Part shown: positions 45,569 through 53,363 of the stretch, piece by piece
Position numbering within the stretch: the stretch's first letter is position 1
How the letters are laid out: each line of letters starts with the position of its first letter
Assembly (NCBI GenBank): GCA_016278485.1
Contig: JADQBT010000013.1
Location: 1 to 64,000, forward strand
Source: Halanaerobiales bacterium
Lineage (GTDB): Bacteria > Bacillota > Halanaerobiia > Halanaerobiales > Halanaerobiaceae
DNA: 64,000 bases
Direction: 5' to 3'
Notes under the pieces: generated by a model
The model's input: the letters and a program-made list of their open reading frames with translations, nothing else
Database searches by the model: none
What the model was told of the DNA's origin: nothing
Position numbers and translations under genes: made by a program

Positions 45569-46321
45569 CTATTTCACATTCACTTTTACTGGGGTAGTTA
45601 TCAATCTTTCTTTGCTTTTTAAAAGCCCATATAAAGTATATTCCCCAGCAGGAATATCAGATATGACTAATTCCTCTTGCAATACTTTGCTTTCACCAGC
45701 AGGTAGTTCCAGTGTTGTAATTACCTGCACAAAAAATTTATCCTGTCCCCATTGGTAGACTATCTTACCAGCTTCATTTCTAAGAAAAAAATCATAATAT
45801 TGACCTGAATTAAAATTAAAAACTTTTTTTGTTTCAGATAGATTAGTTATTTCCAAGCCCACCTGAACCTTTTCATTGAGTGGAAATGTTTTGTCATCAA
45901 TGATCAACTGACTAGACAATGCTTGTTCTTTAGAACTATCATCTAGAGTAGCTACTAGCTTCAATCCAGGTAGATAATTTAACAATTCTTTCGGAACAAA
46001 AAGATGACCATTAATTTCTATAATCTTCTCTGTTAAAGTTACTAAACCTTCTTCTGTACTAATTTTATTGCTGCCAGAGGTTAATTTTAGAAATCTGCCA
46101 TTATAGATAAGTAAATAATTTTTACTTTCAAGCAGATGCACAGATAATGAACTCTTATCTGCAATCTTTTCTAATGGCAACATAGAGTTATCGCTTAATT
46201 CTGCTGGCTGAACTGAAAAATCACTAGCAGTCAAATTAATTTCCTCAGCCAAAAGATTAGTTGCTGAAAATATTATTAACATCATGATTATAAACGGGGC
46301 TAAGTAATACTTTGCCGACAC
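45569..46321 (-). CDS. Exported protein with stalk and BsuPI-like domains
   Basis: About 250 residues. I prefer the GTG at 46321, 9 bases after GGAG; the ATG at 46330 is fused to that site. A signal peptide ends at NLLA; a copper-amine-oxidase-N/stalk-like region follows (about 45-120), then a C-terminal Ig-like domain resembling the BsuPI intracellular protease inhibitor family (FNSGQYYDFFLRNEAGKIVY, LPAGESKVLQEELV). Such proteins sit in the envelope of Halanaerobiales and Bacilli with no settled role. Transcribed away from nagR. Confidence 0.7.
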   Translation of the reverse strand: MSAKYYLAPFIIMMLIIFSATNLLAEEINLTASDFSVQPAELSDNSMLPLEKIADKSSLSVHLLESKNYLLIYNGRFLKLTSGSNKISTEEGLVTLTEKIIEINGHLFVPKELLNYLPGLKLVATLDDSSKEQALSSQLIIDDKTFPLNEKVQVGLEITNLSETKKVFNFNSGQYYDFFLRNEAGKIVYQWGQDKFFVQVITTLELPAGESKVLQEELVISDIPAGEYTLYGLLKSKERLITTPVKVNVK

Positions 46322-46413
46322 AATAATCATCTCCTTCTATATAAATATTCGTAATAAGTTATTAATTTCCTGCTTGCTATGCACGTATATCAGTAAATTT
46401 AAATTAGAAACAT

Positions 46414-46459
46414 TTGCATATATTTTAAAAATTAGTTATAATAGAATTGGTATAGACCA
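46414..46459 (+). promoter_or_regulatory. nagR-nagB promoter with dre-type operator
   Basis: TTGCAT (46414-46419) and TATAAT (46437-46442) are 17 bases apart. Directly downstream TTGGTATAGACCA (46447-46459) matches the DasR/NagR dre box (TGGTCTAGACCA) and would cover the transcription start. Confidence 0.8.
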
Positions 46460-46489
46460 TATGTTGTATAGTAAGAGGAGGCTAAATTT

Positions 46490-47251
46490 ATGAAGTTGAA
46501 AATGAGAAAAATTAATAAAAATAGCCCAATCCCTTTATATTACCAGCTCAGAGAAGAAATAATTAGACTTATAAAAAATGGTGATCTCCTTCCCAAAGAA
46601 AAATTACCAGCAGAAAGAGAATTGTCTTCTTTCCATGGAGTTAGTCGCATGACAATTAATAAAGCTATCAACGAACTGGTGAAAAGCGATTATTTAATCC
46701 GTCAACAGGGTCGTGGTACTTTTGTCAGGGAATTACCAGACCAGTTCTCTATTTCTCCTTTAGCTAGTTTTTCCGAGCAAATGAAAAGTAAAGGACTTAA
46801 TCCAACCTCTGAAATAATTAACTTTAAAGTAAAAAAAGCAGATGAACTGGCAGAGTTGTTTGCAATCAATCCTGTTAATGATTTATATTATCTGGAAAGA
46901 TTAAGAATGATAGATAATATACCCTTTTTACTTGAACAGACCTATCTACCAGCAGAACTTTTACCTGACTTTAAAGAAACTGACCTAACGGGAAATTCTC
47001 TTTTTAAACTACTGGAGGACAAATATCAAATTCAATTATTTCAGGCTGAAGCTGCTGTTGAACCGATATTAATTGAAGGTAAGTTGGCCGAAAAAATGCA
47101 AATTAAGACTAGTGTGCTAGGGTTGGCCATTCAGCAAAAAACTTTTTCACAATCTGATAGATTAATAGAATTTACCCAAGCATATTATCGAAGTGACCAA
47201 TATAAATTCAAACTAAAATTTAATAAGAAAAACTTAAAGGAGGAGAAATAA
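46490..47251 (+). CDS. nagR: GntR/HutC family regulator (NagR/DasR-like)
   Basis: A 253-residue repressor with an N-terminal winged helix (IPLYYQLREEIIRLIKNG, ELSSFHGVSRMTINKAI, QQGRGTFV) and a C-terminal UTRA effector domain (LEQTYLPAEL, EFTQAYYRSDQYKF). NagR/DasR proteins bind glucosamine-6-P or GlcNAc-6-P and then leave DNA. A dre-like operator at its promoter and the adjoining nagB support this. AGAGGAGG precedes the start. Confidence 0.9.
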   Translation: MKLKMRKINKNSPIPLYYQLREEIIRLIKNGDLLPKEKLPAERELSSFHGVSRMTINKAINELVKSDYLIRQQGRGTFVRELPDQFSISPLASFSEQMKSKGLNPTSEIINFKVKKADELAELFAINPVNDLYYLERLRMIDNIPFLLEQTYLPAELLPDFKETDLTGNSLFKLLEDKYQIQLFQAEAAVEPILIEGKLAEKMQIKTSVLGLAIQQKTFSQSDRLIEFTQAYYRSDQYKFKLKFNKKNLKEEK

Positions 47252-47976
47252 TGCGAATTATTATTGAAAATAATTATCAAGAAATGAGTAAAAAGGCTGC
47301 GCTCATGCTAGCCAGCCAGGTTACTTTAAAACCTGAATCTGTACTAGGATTAGCAACTGGGAGTACTCCTCTTGGCATGTATCAAGAACTAATAGAAATG
47401 TATAAACATGATGAAATTGATTTTTCTGAAGTTAGTACTTTTAATTTAGACGAATATTATGGTCTAAGCCCTCAAAATAAGGCAAGTTATCACTATTATA
47501 TGCATCACAACTTTTTTAAAGAAGTTAATATTGCTCCTGAAAATATACATTTACCTGATGGCAATGCGAAAGATATTCTTAAAGAGTGTCAAGCTTATGA
47601 AAAATTAATAGACCACTCGGGAGGTATCGATCTACAAGTATTAGGCATAGGTGCCAATGGACATATTGGTTTTAATGAACCTGCCAGCAAGTTAAATGTT
47701 AAAACTAATTTAGTTGAGCTGACTGAAGAAACAATTGCAGATAATAGTCGGTTTTTTGCTAAAAAAGAAGATGTCCCGCGCAAAGCTATTTCGGTTGGTA
47801 TGGCAACTATCTTAAAAACAAATAGAATTATTTTGTTGGCAAGTGGCAAAAACAAAGCACGGGCTATCAAGGAAACTGTCAGTGATTATGTCTGTACTGA
47901 AATACCATCAACTTTACTACAGACACACCCACAGGTTACCCTAATCATTGATAAGGGTGCAGCTTCTTTACTCTAA
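47251..47976 (+). CDS. nagB: Glucosamine-6-phosphate deaminase
   Basis: A 241-residue aldose-ketose isomerase/deaminase producing fructose-6-P and ammonia from GlcN-6-P. Features: LGLATGSTPLGMYQ, the catalytic region STFNLDEYYGL, IGANGHIGFNEPA and a C-terminal TLIIDKGAAS. It overlaps the nagR stop by one base. No nagA is adjacent, so deacetylation must be encoded elsewhere. Confidence 0.95.
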   Translation: MRIIIENNYQEMSKKAALMLASQVTLKPESVLGLATGSTPLGMYQELIEMYKHDEIDFSEVSTFNLDEYYGLSPQNKASYHYYMHHNFFKEVNIAPENIHLPDGNAKDILKECQAYEKLIDHSGGIDLQVLGIGANGHIGFNEPASKLNVKTNLVELTEETIADNSRFFAKKEDVPRKAISVGMATILKTNRIILLASGKNKARAIKETVSDYVCTEIPSTLLQTHPQVTLIIDKGAASLL

Positions 47977-48033
47977 CTTATTGCTCTGACTTCTTGATTA
48001 GGATTTCCAGGTTCAAGCTAATACAGGCTATAA

Positions 48034-48315
48034 CTAATAATAGTACTTTTCATACGATAATAATTGCAGACCGGGAAATTCTTCAACAAAACGGAGATAC
48101 TGATCAAGTTGTTTTTCAATTAATTGCTGACTGCTGCTGACAGTAACTACTGCTATCCTGGCATTTTTCCAGAGATCATTCTCCCCTACTTCGGCTGCGG
48201 CCAGATTAAATCTATTTTTCGTTTTTTCTAGCAAACTTTTAATTACACTGCGCTTATCTTTTAAAGAAAAAGCTGCTGGGAGATATATTTTTAACTCTAA
48301 CGCTCCAATTAACAC
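48034..48315 (-). CDS. DUF503 protein
   Basis: A 93-residue small alpha/beta protein with the DUF503 pattern: GALELKIYLPAAFSLKDKRSVIKSLL, VGENDLWKNARIAVVTVSSS. It starts at a GTG with GGAG upstream. Function unknown; members are often near rbfA/infB in Firmicutes but here stand alone between nagB and DUF378. Confidence 0.85.
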   Translation of the reverse strand: MLIGALELKIYLPAAFSLKDKRSVIKSLLEKTKNRFNLAAAEVGENDLWKNARIAVVTVSSSQQLIEKQLDQYLRFVEEFPGLQLLSYEKYYY

Positions 48316-48340
48316 CTTCTACCATCTCCTCTCTTTTTAG

Positions 48341-48384
48341 AAAAAAGAGAAGATCAGTTATAAATTACAAACTGATCTTCTCTT
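48341..48384 (-). terminator. Terminator after DUF378 gene
   Basis: A 15-base stem (AAGAGAAGATCAGTT/AACTGATCTTCTCTT) with a 10-base loop and six T on the minus strand. Confidence 0.9.
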
Positions 48385-48413
48385 ACCTTTTATATATTTT
48401 TCTAAGTATCAAC

Positions 48414-48629
48414 TTATTCCAAAGTTAACCTGGTTGATATAAAAGATAGATAGATAGCCGAAAGTCCAACCAGACTATAAACTATCCGCGAAAAAGTTGT
48501 CATAGGACCAAAGATTGCTGCTACTAGATTAAAATCAAATAATCCAATTAACCCCCAGTTTAAACCTCCAATAATTACTAGTAAAATAGCAGTCCAATCT
48601 AAAGCACTTAATCTGTCCATATTTATCAC
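48414..48629 (-). CDS. DUF378 membrane protein
   Basis: A 71-residue protein with two helices and the DUF378 motif IIGGLNWGLIGLFDFNLVAAIFG, followed by SRIVYSLVGLSAIYL. A conserved, uncharacterised small membrane family. Single-gene unit with a strong terminator. Confidence 0.88.
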   Translation of the reverse strand: MINMDRLSALDWTAILLVIIGGLNWGLIGLFDFNLVAAIFGPMTTFSRIVYSLVGLSAIYLSFISTRLTLE

Positions 48630-48701
48630 TCCTTAATTTTGGTATATCTTCCTTATTAATATTACCAACTTAAGGATTAATTATAACGATTATTAAAATT
48701 T

Positions 48702-49763
48702 TTATTCTTCTTTATGTAAATAGAGTGATTGTGTAGGATAAGCAAACTCTACTCCAAGTTTATTTAATTCTTCTTTTAGACGAAAATTTATTTCCTGTTG
48801 GATTCCCATGTAAACAGCATAATCGATATCTGTCACATAGTAAACTACTTGGAAAATCAAACTATAATCACCAAATTGATTAAAATGAGCCCTCTCAAAC
48901 TCTGTTTTATCTTGATTAGTTATGATATCTTTTATGATACCTGGTATAATCTTGAGCTCATCAAGACCAGTCTGATAGGTAACGCCAAAGCTAAAATTAA
49001 TACGGCGTTTTTCCATCCGTTTATAGTTATTAATGCGTGAATTCATTAGATCTGTATTTGAAATAACCAGTTGTTCACCACTTAGACTTCTGATCCTAGT
49101 TGTTTTGACACCAATATGTTCAATCGTACCTCGATTTTCACCAACTACAATAAAATCTCCTATATCAAATGGCTGATCTATTAATATTGTGAAATAATTA
49201 AATACATCATTTAAGATTGCCTGTGCCGCAAAGGCAATGGCAATACCTCCAATACCAAGACCAGTAATTAGACCTGTTATCTGGATATTTAAATTATCAA
49301 ACATAAAGAGCATTGCAATAATCCAGACGAAAATCTTAATTAAAATATTAGTATAGCGAATTAATTTTTGCTCATCTTCACCTGGTTCTTTTTTCTCCCA
49401 ATATTTTTTTAAACTATAAATAGCTAAATCCTGTATCAGCAAAAATACATAATAAGTAGTGAGCACAATAAATGTAATATCTACGTATTTATCAACAGGA
49501 GAAATAAACCTTAGTCTCTTGTAAGCTATGTAAAATAATAAAAGATATAAGAGGGGATAAACCTTTTTAGCCACCATCTTACCCATCATGGCCCCGAATG
49601 AACTAGATAATTTTTTGACCAAATTAGTAATGCGATTTAATAATAATTTATTGAATATCCTAATTAAAAAATGTCCCAATATAATAATACCAATAGAGAT
49701 TAAATAATTGGCAACTGTATTATCAAAATAGACATTCCAGAGTATTTCACGTTCCAAAACCAT
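48702..49763 (-). CDS. MscS family mechanosensitive channel
   Basis: A 353-residue channel with about five membrane helices and the MscS pore helix and beta domain: GLGIGGIAIAFAAQAILNDVFNYFTI and DIGDFIVVGENRGTIEHIGVKTTRIRS. It releases solutes on hypo-osmotic shock, important for a salt-adapted organism. AAGGTGAGGTGA precedes the ATG. The 5' region holds an unexplained, partly structured segment. Confidence 0.9.
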   Translation of the reverse strand: MVLEREILWNVYFDNTVANYLISIGIIILGHFLIRIFNKLLLNRITNLVKKLSSSFGAMMGKMVAKKVYPLLYLLLFYIAYKRLRFISPVDKYVDITFIVLTTYYVFLLIQDLAIYSLKKYWEKKEPGEDEQKLIRYTNILIKIFVWIIAMLFMFDNLNIQITGLITGLGIGGIAIAFAAQAILNDVFNYFTILIDQPFDIGDFIVVGENRGTIEHIGVKTTRIRSLSGEQLVISNTDLMNSRINNYKRMEKRRINFSFGVTYQTGLDELKIIPGIIKDIITNQDKTEFERAHFNQFGDYSLIFQVVYYVTDIDYAVYMGIQQEINFRLKEELNKLGVEFAYPTQSLYLHKEE

Positions 49764-49789
49764 TCACCTCACCTTAACAAATTTATCTT

Positions 49790-49986
49790 ATTAATTATTT
49801 CCATATAGATAGGCATAATCCTTTTTAAGATCAATTATTTCTGATAATTTATAGCCTCTATCATCAGAGCTTATTTCAAATCCCTTCATTTCCAGTTGGC
49901 CTAACATTCCTTCGTACTACCTTTCCAGTTGTGGAAGCCGCCCTACTCCTATACCGGGTCTTAACTTCAGTTAAGCCCTTCCTAAA
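49790..49986 (-). other. Unexplained segment, possible gene remnant (perhaps tnpB 3' end) or structured leader
   Basis: Between mscS and the curlin terminator. One minus frame (49986-49874) reads RKGLTEVKTRYRSRAAST and ends VRPTGNEGI; phrases like GLTEVK are seen at the C-terminus of IS605-type TnpB. A second frame gives a 38-residue end starting MLGQLEMKGFEISSDD, interrupted by a stop upstream. Two hairpins (GGGCTTAAC/GTTAAGACCC and CTTCCA/TGGAAAG) lie inside. None of these readings is secure. Confidence 0.3.
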
Positions 49987-49997
49987 GTAAAAAGATA

Positions 49998-50033
49998 CAA
50001 AAAAATCCCTTTGATTATTAATCAGAGGGATTT
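49998..50033 (-). terminator. Terminator after curlin gene
   Basis: AAATCCCTCTGATTA/TAATCAAAGGGATTT on the minus strand with seven T; 86 bases past the curlin stop at 50119. Confidence 0.85.
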
Positions 50034-50118
50034 GTTAATTTATCATTCTATGATTTAATGATTATACAATGTATCTTTTTGCCATATTAAACTCAAAGAG
50101 TTTTTATAATTAAAATTA

Positions 50119-50604
50119 TTAATAGTTATTTTGAATTATTGTAGCCTGGTTATTATTGCCTCTCTGATAGATACCGGACCAGTTATCAGAACCAACCTGT
50201 TGAATATCAGCAGAATTTCCATTGCCATGCTGAGAAATACCAGCCCAATTATTATTCCCTATCTGATCAACATAGGCAAAATTACTATTACCATGTTGCT
50301 CAATCCCAGACCAATTATTACTGCCCTCTTGCTTTTGAGTAGCTGTATTATTGTTACCTTCTTGAAAGATAAATGCTTTGTTATCGGCACCCGCCTGTGA
50401 TTGATTAGAAATATTTCCTTCACCATCTTGATAAGTATAAATTTTATTTTCTTCGTTTTCAGCAGACTCCTCTGTAAAAAAGCCTTCTATCTGCTCTGTG
50501 AATTCTTCCCGAACAAATGATTCGGCTAACACCATTTGTCCATTCCCCAAGCTTATCAATCCAAACAAAAGTACTAATAAAATCAATAAATAATTTTTTT
50601 TCAC
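50119..50604 (-). CDS. Curlin-repeat protein (CsgA-like) under c-di-GMP riboswitches
   Basis: About 161 residues. I start at the GTG at 50604 with AAGGAGG 8 bases upstream; the ATG at 50643 lies inside the riboswitch. A signal peptide (LLILLVLLFGLISLGNGQMVLA) precedes an acidic linker and four clean 22-residue repeats (for example GNNNWAGISQHGNGNSADIQQV) with the curlin pattern of G-x-x-N-x-A and Q at fixed spacing. Curlins are secreted through CsgG and polymerise to beta-helical amyloid. It is alone in its transcript, with its own promoter and terminator, unlike the other curlins. Confidence 0.9.
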   Translation of the reverse strand: MKKNYLLILLVLLFGLISLGNGQMVLAESFVREEFTEQIEGFFTEESAENEENKIYTYQDGEGNISNQSQAGADNKAFIFQEGNNNTATQKQEGSNNWSGIEQHGNSNFAYVDQIGNNNWAGISQHGNGNSADIQQVGSDNWSGIYQRGNNNQATIIQNNY

Positions 50605-50619
50605 TTTTTGTTCCTCCTT

Positions 50620-50690
50620 GGTAACCCGGCCACCTGATATCATTCAGGCCCGTGGCTTTGTGTCACCCACCTCACGGTGGGATTACCCTT
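50620..50690 (-). promoter_or_regulatory. c-di-GMP-I (GEMM-I) riboswitch, downstream copy
   Basis: Minus strand: P1 GGTAA/TTACC, P2 CCCACC-GTGA-GGTGGG with a GNRA tetraloop, then the core GTGACACAAAGCCACGGG and the P3 return GGTGGCCGGGTTACC, as in GEMM-I aptamers (GACGCAAAGCC core, GNRA loop docking in P3). The 3' strand of P1 ends right at AAGGAGG, so ligand binding could change ribosome access. Confidence 0.88.
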
Positions 50691-50759
50691 TTCCAGAGGG
50701 AAAAATCAAAGCTTGTCCTTTTTCTCAAAAGAATAGCTATTGACTATATCTGTTCCCTT

Positions 50760-50849
50760 CTTCGGCAGCTAGGCCATCATGGTTAACCATCTGTTAACCT
50801 TAGATGTTTTGCTTTGCATACTCTCTTTTTCAAAAGATTTAGCCTTTTT
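50760..50849 (-). promoter_or_regulatory. c-di-GMP-I (GEMM-I) riboswitch, upstream copy
   Basis: Minus strand: AAAGGCTAAA, P2 TCTTTT-GAAA-AAGAGA with a GNRA loop, core GTATGCAAAGC, then ACATCTAAGG and a return ending CTGCCGAA. Order, loop and core follow GEMM-I, in the AT-rich clostridial style; the P1 pairing is weaker than in the downstream copy. Confidence 0.72.
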
Positions 50850-50876
50850 CGGGAAAGAAACGTTTCATTTGTATTT

Positions 50877-50905
50877 ATTATAACATTCAAATGACAAAAT
50901 GGCAA
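50877..50905 (-). promoter_or_regulatory. Promoter of riboswitch-curlin transcript
   Basis: Minus-strand -35 TTGCCA (50900-50905) and -10 TATAAT (50877-50882), 17 bases apart, giving a leader of about 265 bases. GAAACGTTTC (50857-50866), a perfect palindrome slightly shorter than a CcpA cre site, lies just downstream of the -10. Confidence 0.75.
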
Positions 50906-50935
50906 ATAATTACAAAGAATAATTTAAAGTATACT

Positions 50936-50969
50936 AAAAAAGGTTATCTCACCTCACCAAGATAACCTT
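50936..50969 (-). terminator. Terminator after csgG
   Basis: AAGGTTATCT/AGATAACCTT, 10-base stem and 10-base loop, six T on the minus strand; separates csgG from the riboswitch-curlin unit. Confidence 0.88.
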
Positions 50970-51013
50970 AATTGCTCAATCAAAACACAACAATCAATAG
51001 TCAAAATCTATTT

Positions 51014-51802
51014 TTAAAACAGATTACTTTCATACAACATATATACAGATTCTTCTAATAAGGTTCGGACAACCAGGTTTATTACTTCCTGCATACCTTT
51101 CCCACTTTCAAATTCTACAATATTATCCCCCATAAAGGAAAAGATTTGTAGGCCTACTCTTTCTCCTGTAATTTCTTTTTTCAAACTTTTAGACCATACA
51201 ACTTCCCCGGTAGTTGTATCAGTTAGTCTTAGATCAACAGCACACGAAGCCCTAGCAATTTTTTTCGATCCACCTTTACCTGCAATCTTTAGTCCAATAC
51301 CTCCGGTATCTTTATCAACCTGATATTCAGTGATAGCACCTGACATAATATAATCGGGACCACTCATTTTACCGATTTTCGGCCCTTCTCCCGAAACAAA
51401 CCTATCCTGTGCCTGCAAATTTTGCTCATTTATGAAATTACTAAAATTTACTCTATCTAGAACAATAAACTGTCGAGATCTCAAAAGGGCGGTAATCATC
51501 ATGTCTGTAGCACCCTGGGTCACAACAGAAGAGTTAATATTGTCTTTCCTCTGTCCCGTTTTATCAGTTATACTATATACCGCAATTTTGATTTTTTCTG
51601 CCGGTTCGGGTAGGGCAGCTAGTAACTGAGTTGCCGAGGTAACATTAGCTTTTGAAGATAATATATCTTCTGAAGAATTCAATATTTCCTCCATCAGTTT
51701 ATCGATCTTAACTTCTTCCTGCTCTTCGGCAGCCACTATTCCAGTGGCCATCAATAATACTATAAGTAAAATCACAGTAGTTTTTATTACTTTTTCCACC
51801 AT
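51014..51802 (-). CDS. csgG: Curli secretion pore CsgG
   Basis: A 262-residue CsgG-family protein forming the nonameric outer-membrane channel for curlins. Matches to the family: PAEKIKIAVYSITDKTGQRK, TQGATDMMITALLRSRQFIVLDR, the NFINEQNLQAQ helix, PDYIMSGAITEYQ with the glycine-rich hairpin, and AVDLRLTDTTTGEVVWSKS. Remarkably the signal peptide (VILLIVLLMATGIVAAEE) has no lipobox cysteine, whereas enterobacterial CsgG is a lipoprotein. It follows csgF by 76 bases and ends before a terminator. Confidence 0.9.
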   Translation of the reverse strand: MVEKVIKTTVILLIVLLMATGIVAAEEQEEVKIDKLMEEILNSSEDILSSKANVTSATQLLAALPEPAEKIKIAVYSITDKTGQRKDNINSSVVTQGATDMMITALLRSRQFIVLDRVNFSNFINEQNLQAQDRFVSGEGPKIGKMSGPDYIMSGAITEYQVDKDTGGIGLKIAGKGGSKKIARASCAVDLRLTDTTTGEVVWSKSLKKEITGERVGLQIFSFMGDNIVEFESGKGMQEVINLVVRTLLEESVYMLYESNLF

Positions 51803-51878
51803 AAGTCCTCCTAATTAACAATCTTATTGATTGTTTAAATTTAATTCTCATTATATTTTCAATCACAAACAATTAAAT

Positions 51879-52289
51879 TTAATACGGAATATATTCACCT
51901 GGAGCATAAGTAATAATTGTACTCTCTCCGGTCTCAGTATTATAAATATCTACAATAACTTCTCCAGTATCAGGATCCTCAGCAACTTTCACCTCTAAAT
52001 TTCCTGCTTCAAATTCCCCATATGCTTCCGAATCACCAGTAATCATATCTACAATTCTTCTCTGAATAGCGCTATATAATCTACGCTCAAGTCCCTCCTT
52101 AAAACGTTCAAGGGGATCTTCTTCCTCCTCAGTAAGATCATCCTGAGTCTGGGCAACATTTATTGCAACCTGAGTAGCATTAGGGTTATTAAAAACCTCA
52201 AAATCCCAGCTCATGGTATAATTAGCCGCTGTAACCGTGCTAGCTAGAGTAAAGATCATGATTATTACTAATGTAATTATTTTTTTCAT
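51879..52289 (-). CDS. csgF: Curli assembly factor CsgF
   Basis: A 136-residue exported protein. After the signal peptide the mature start has NYTMSWDFEVFNNPNA and INVAQTQDDL, the counterpart of the CsgF segment that plugs the CsgG channel (NPN and AQ..Q conserved). A helix (LERFKEGLERRLYSAIQRRIV) and the strands VIVDIYNTETGESTIITY match the rest of CsgF. It caps CsgG at the cell surface and helps nucleate fibres. Gene order csgF-csgG supports the call. Confidence 0.85.
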   Translation of the reverse strand: MKKIITLVIIMIFTLASTVTAANYTMSWDFEVFNNPNATQVAINVAQTQDDLTEEEEDPLERFKEGLERRLYSAIQRRIVDMITGDSEAYGEFEAGNLEVKVAEDPDTGEVIVDIYNTETGESTIITYAPGEYIPY

Positions 52290-52308
52290 TTAAACATAAC
52301 CTCCCTTT

Positions 52309-52830
52309 TTAGAAATTCAATTGAATACCAGTTGCTAGATAAAGATCACTATCTTCATCTTCAAAATCATCGTCTTCATTTATATATTTTGCCTCCGCAA
52401 AAAAGCTTTCCCAGATGTCAACACCAGCAAATACCTGATAATTTACCTGGCCAACTCCAACTCCGCCTCCTAAATAGGGAGCAACCATACTTCCTGGCAG
52501 AGGGGCTACTTTCAAAGAAAGAAATCCTGAAAATTCCTTCTGATCATTCAAATATATACCTTCAGTTACAAATTTAACCTTCTGTGATTCCGGAAAAGGA
52601 ATTTCTACTCTACCTCCCAGATTAACCCCACCGTCTTCTGCTCCGAAATTGGTCGCAAACAAACCAACTTTGTTGTAATAAATCTGATTCTGTTTCTCTG
52701 TAAGTTCCCGTGAAGCCTTGATTAACTCCAGCCTCTCCTTCTCCAGAACTTCTTCTGCGAATGAAGTAAGGGTAAAGCAAAGAGTAAAAACTAATAAAAC
52801 TCCCAGTACAATACTTATTTTCCCTCTCAT
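52309..52830 (-). CDS. Probable outer-membrane beta-barrel protein in curli locus
   Basis: About 173 residues, start at the ATG at 52830 (GGAAAGGAG upstream; 15 more open codons are not used). A signal peptide (ISIVLGVLLVFTLCFTLTSFA) is followed by alternating strands such as NLGGRVEIPFPE, GFLSLKVAP, YLGGGVGVGQVNYQVFAGVDIW and a C-terminal LYLATGIQLNF ending in phenylalanine, the signature that targets barrels to the outer membrane. It resembles YfaZ/OmpW-like small barrels. It lies where csgE would be expected but does not look like CsgE. Confidence 0.6.
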   Translation of the reverse strand: MRGKISIVLGVLLVFTLCFTLTSFAEEVLEKERLELIKASRELTEKQNQIYYNKVGLFATNFGAEDGGVNLGGRVEIPFPESQKVKFVTEGIYLNDQKEFSGFLSLKVAPLPGSMVAPYLGGGVGVGQVNYQVFAGVDIWESFFAEAKYINEDDDFEDEDSDLYLATGIQLNF

Positions 52831-52915
52831 ATTAACTCTCCTTTCCAAACTTTTATTGGATAATAAATAACACACGATTATCTTTTATTAACAAATTTTG
52901 ATTTAATGATTAATT

Positions 52916-53293
52916 CTACTGTTCTTCATTTTCTTCAGGCTCAGCTGTTTTCTGTTTAACGATTACTTTATTATTGCTTCCCTTTTGAGAAATATGGGTC
53001 TGATTGGACTCACCAGATTGGCTTAAAAACAAATTGCTCAAATATCCACTTTGATATATAAAACTATCATTATTAATACCGTGTAGTAATTGGATCACAG
53101 TATTATCATGACCTTCCTGAAATATTATTGATTTAACTTCATTATTAGCTATATACTGCATAATAATGTTACCGTCCTCATCAAAAGTAATCTCGAACTG
53201 AATATTGTTTTTTTCCTCATATGATAAAACAGTACTGGAATATATAGCTATAAAAATCAAGGCCAAAAAAAGAACTATTTTTATGTAACTCAT
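52916..53293 (-). CDS. Short curlin-like protein (CsgB-like minor subunit)
   Basis: A 125-residue exported protein: signal peptide (IKIVLFLALIFIAIYSSTVLS), a strand-rich lead, then about three degenerate curlin repeats (IIFQEGHDNTVIQLLHG, SFIYQSGYLSNLFLSQSG, QTHISQKGSNNKVIVKQ). Its small repeat number, basic last repeat and charged tail (AEPEENEEQ) resemble the nucleator CsgB more than a main subunit. It lies between a curlin gene and the barrel gene in the same direction. Confidence 0.7.
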   Translation of the reverse strand: MSYIKIVLFLALIFIAIYSSTVLSYEEKNNIQFEITFDEDGNIIMQYIANNEVKSIIFQEGHDNTVIQLLHGINNDSFIYQSGYLSNLFLSQSGESNQTHISQKGSNNKVIVKQKTAEPEENEEQ

Positions 53294-53363
53294 TTCAGCC
53301 TCCCTTTGAATTATCTCCTTTAGATTTTCAAGGATTCCTATTCATACTAATTTTTAACAAATA

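Noticed and set aside
50857-50866. CcpA cre site at the riboswitch-curlin promoter
   Set aside because: GAAACGTTTC is palindromic but does not fit the cre consensus spacing; kept only as a note on the promoter.
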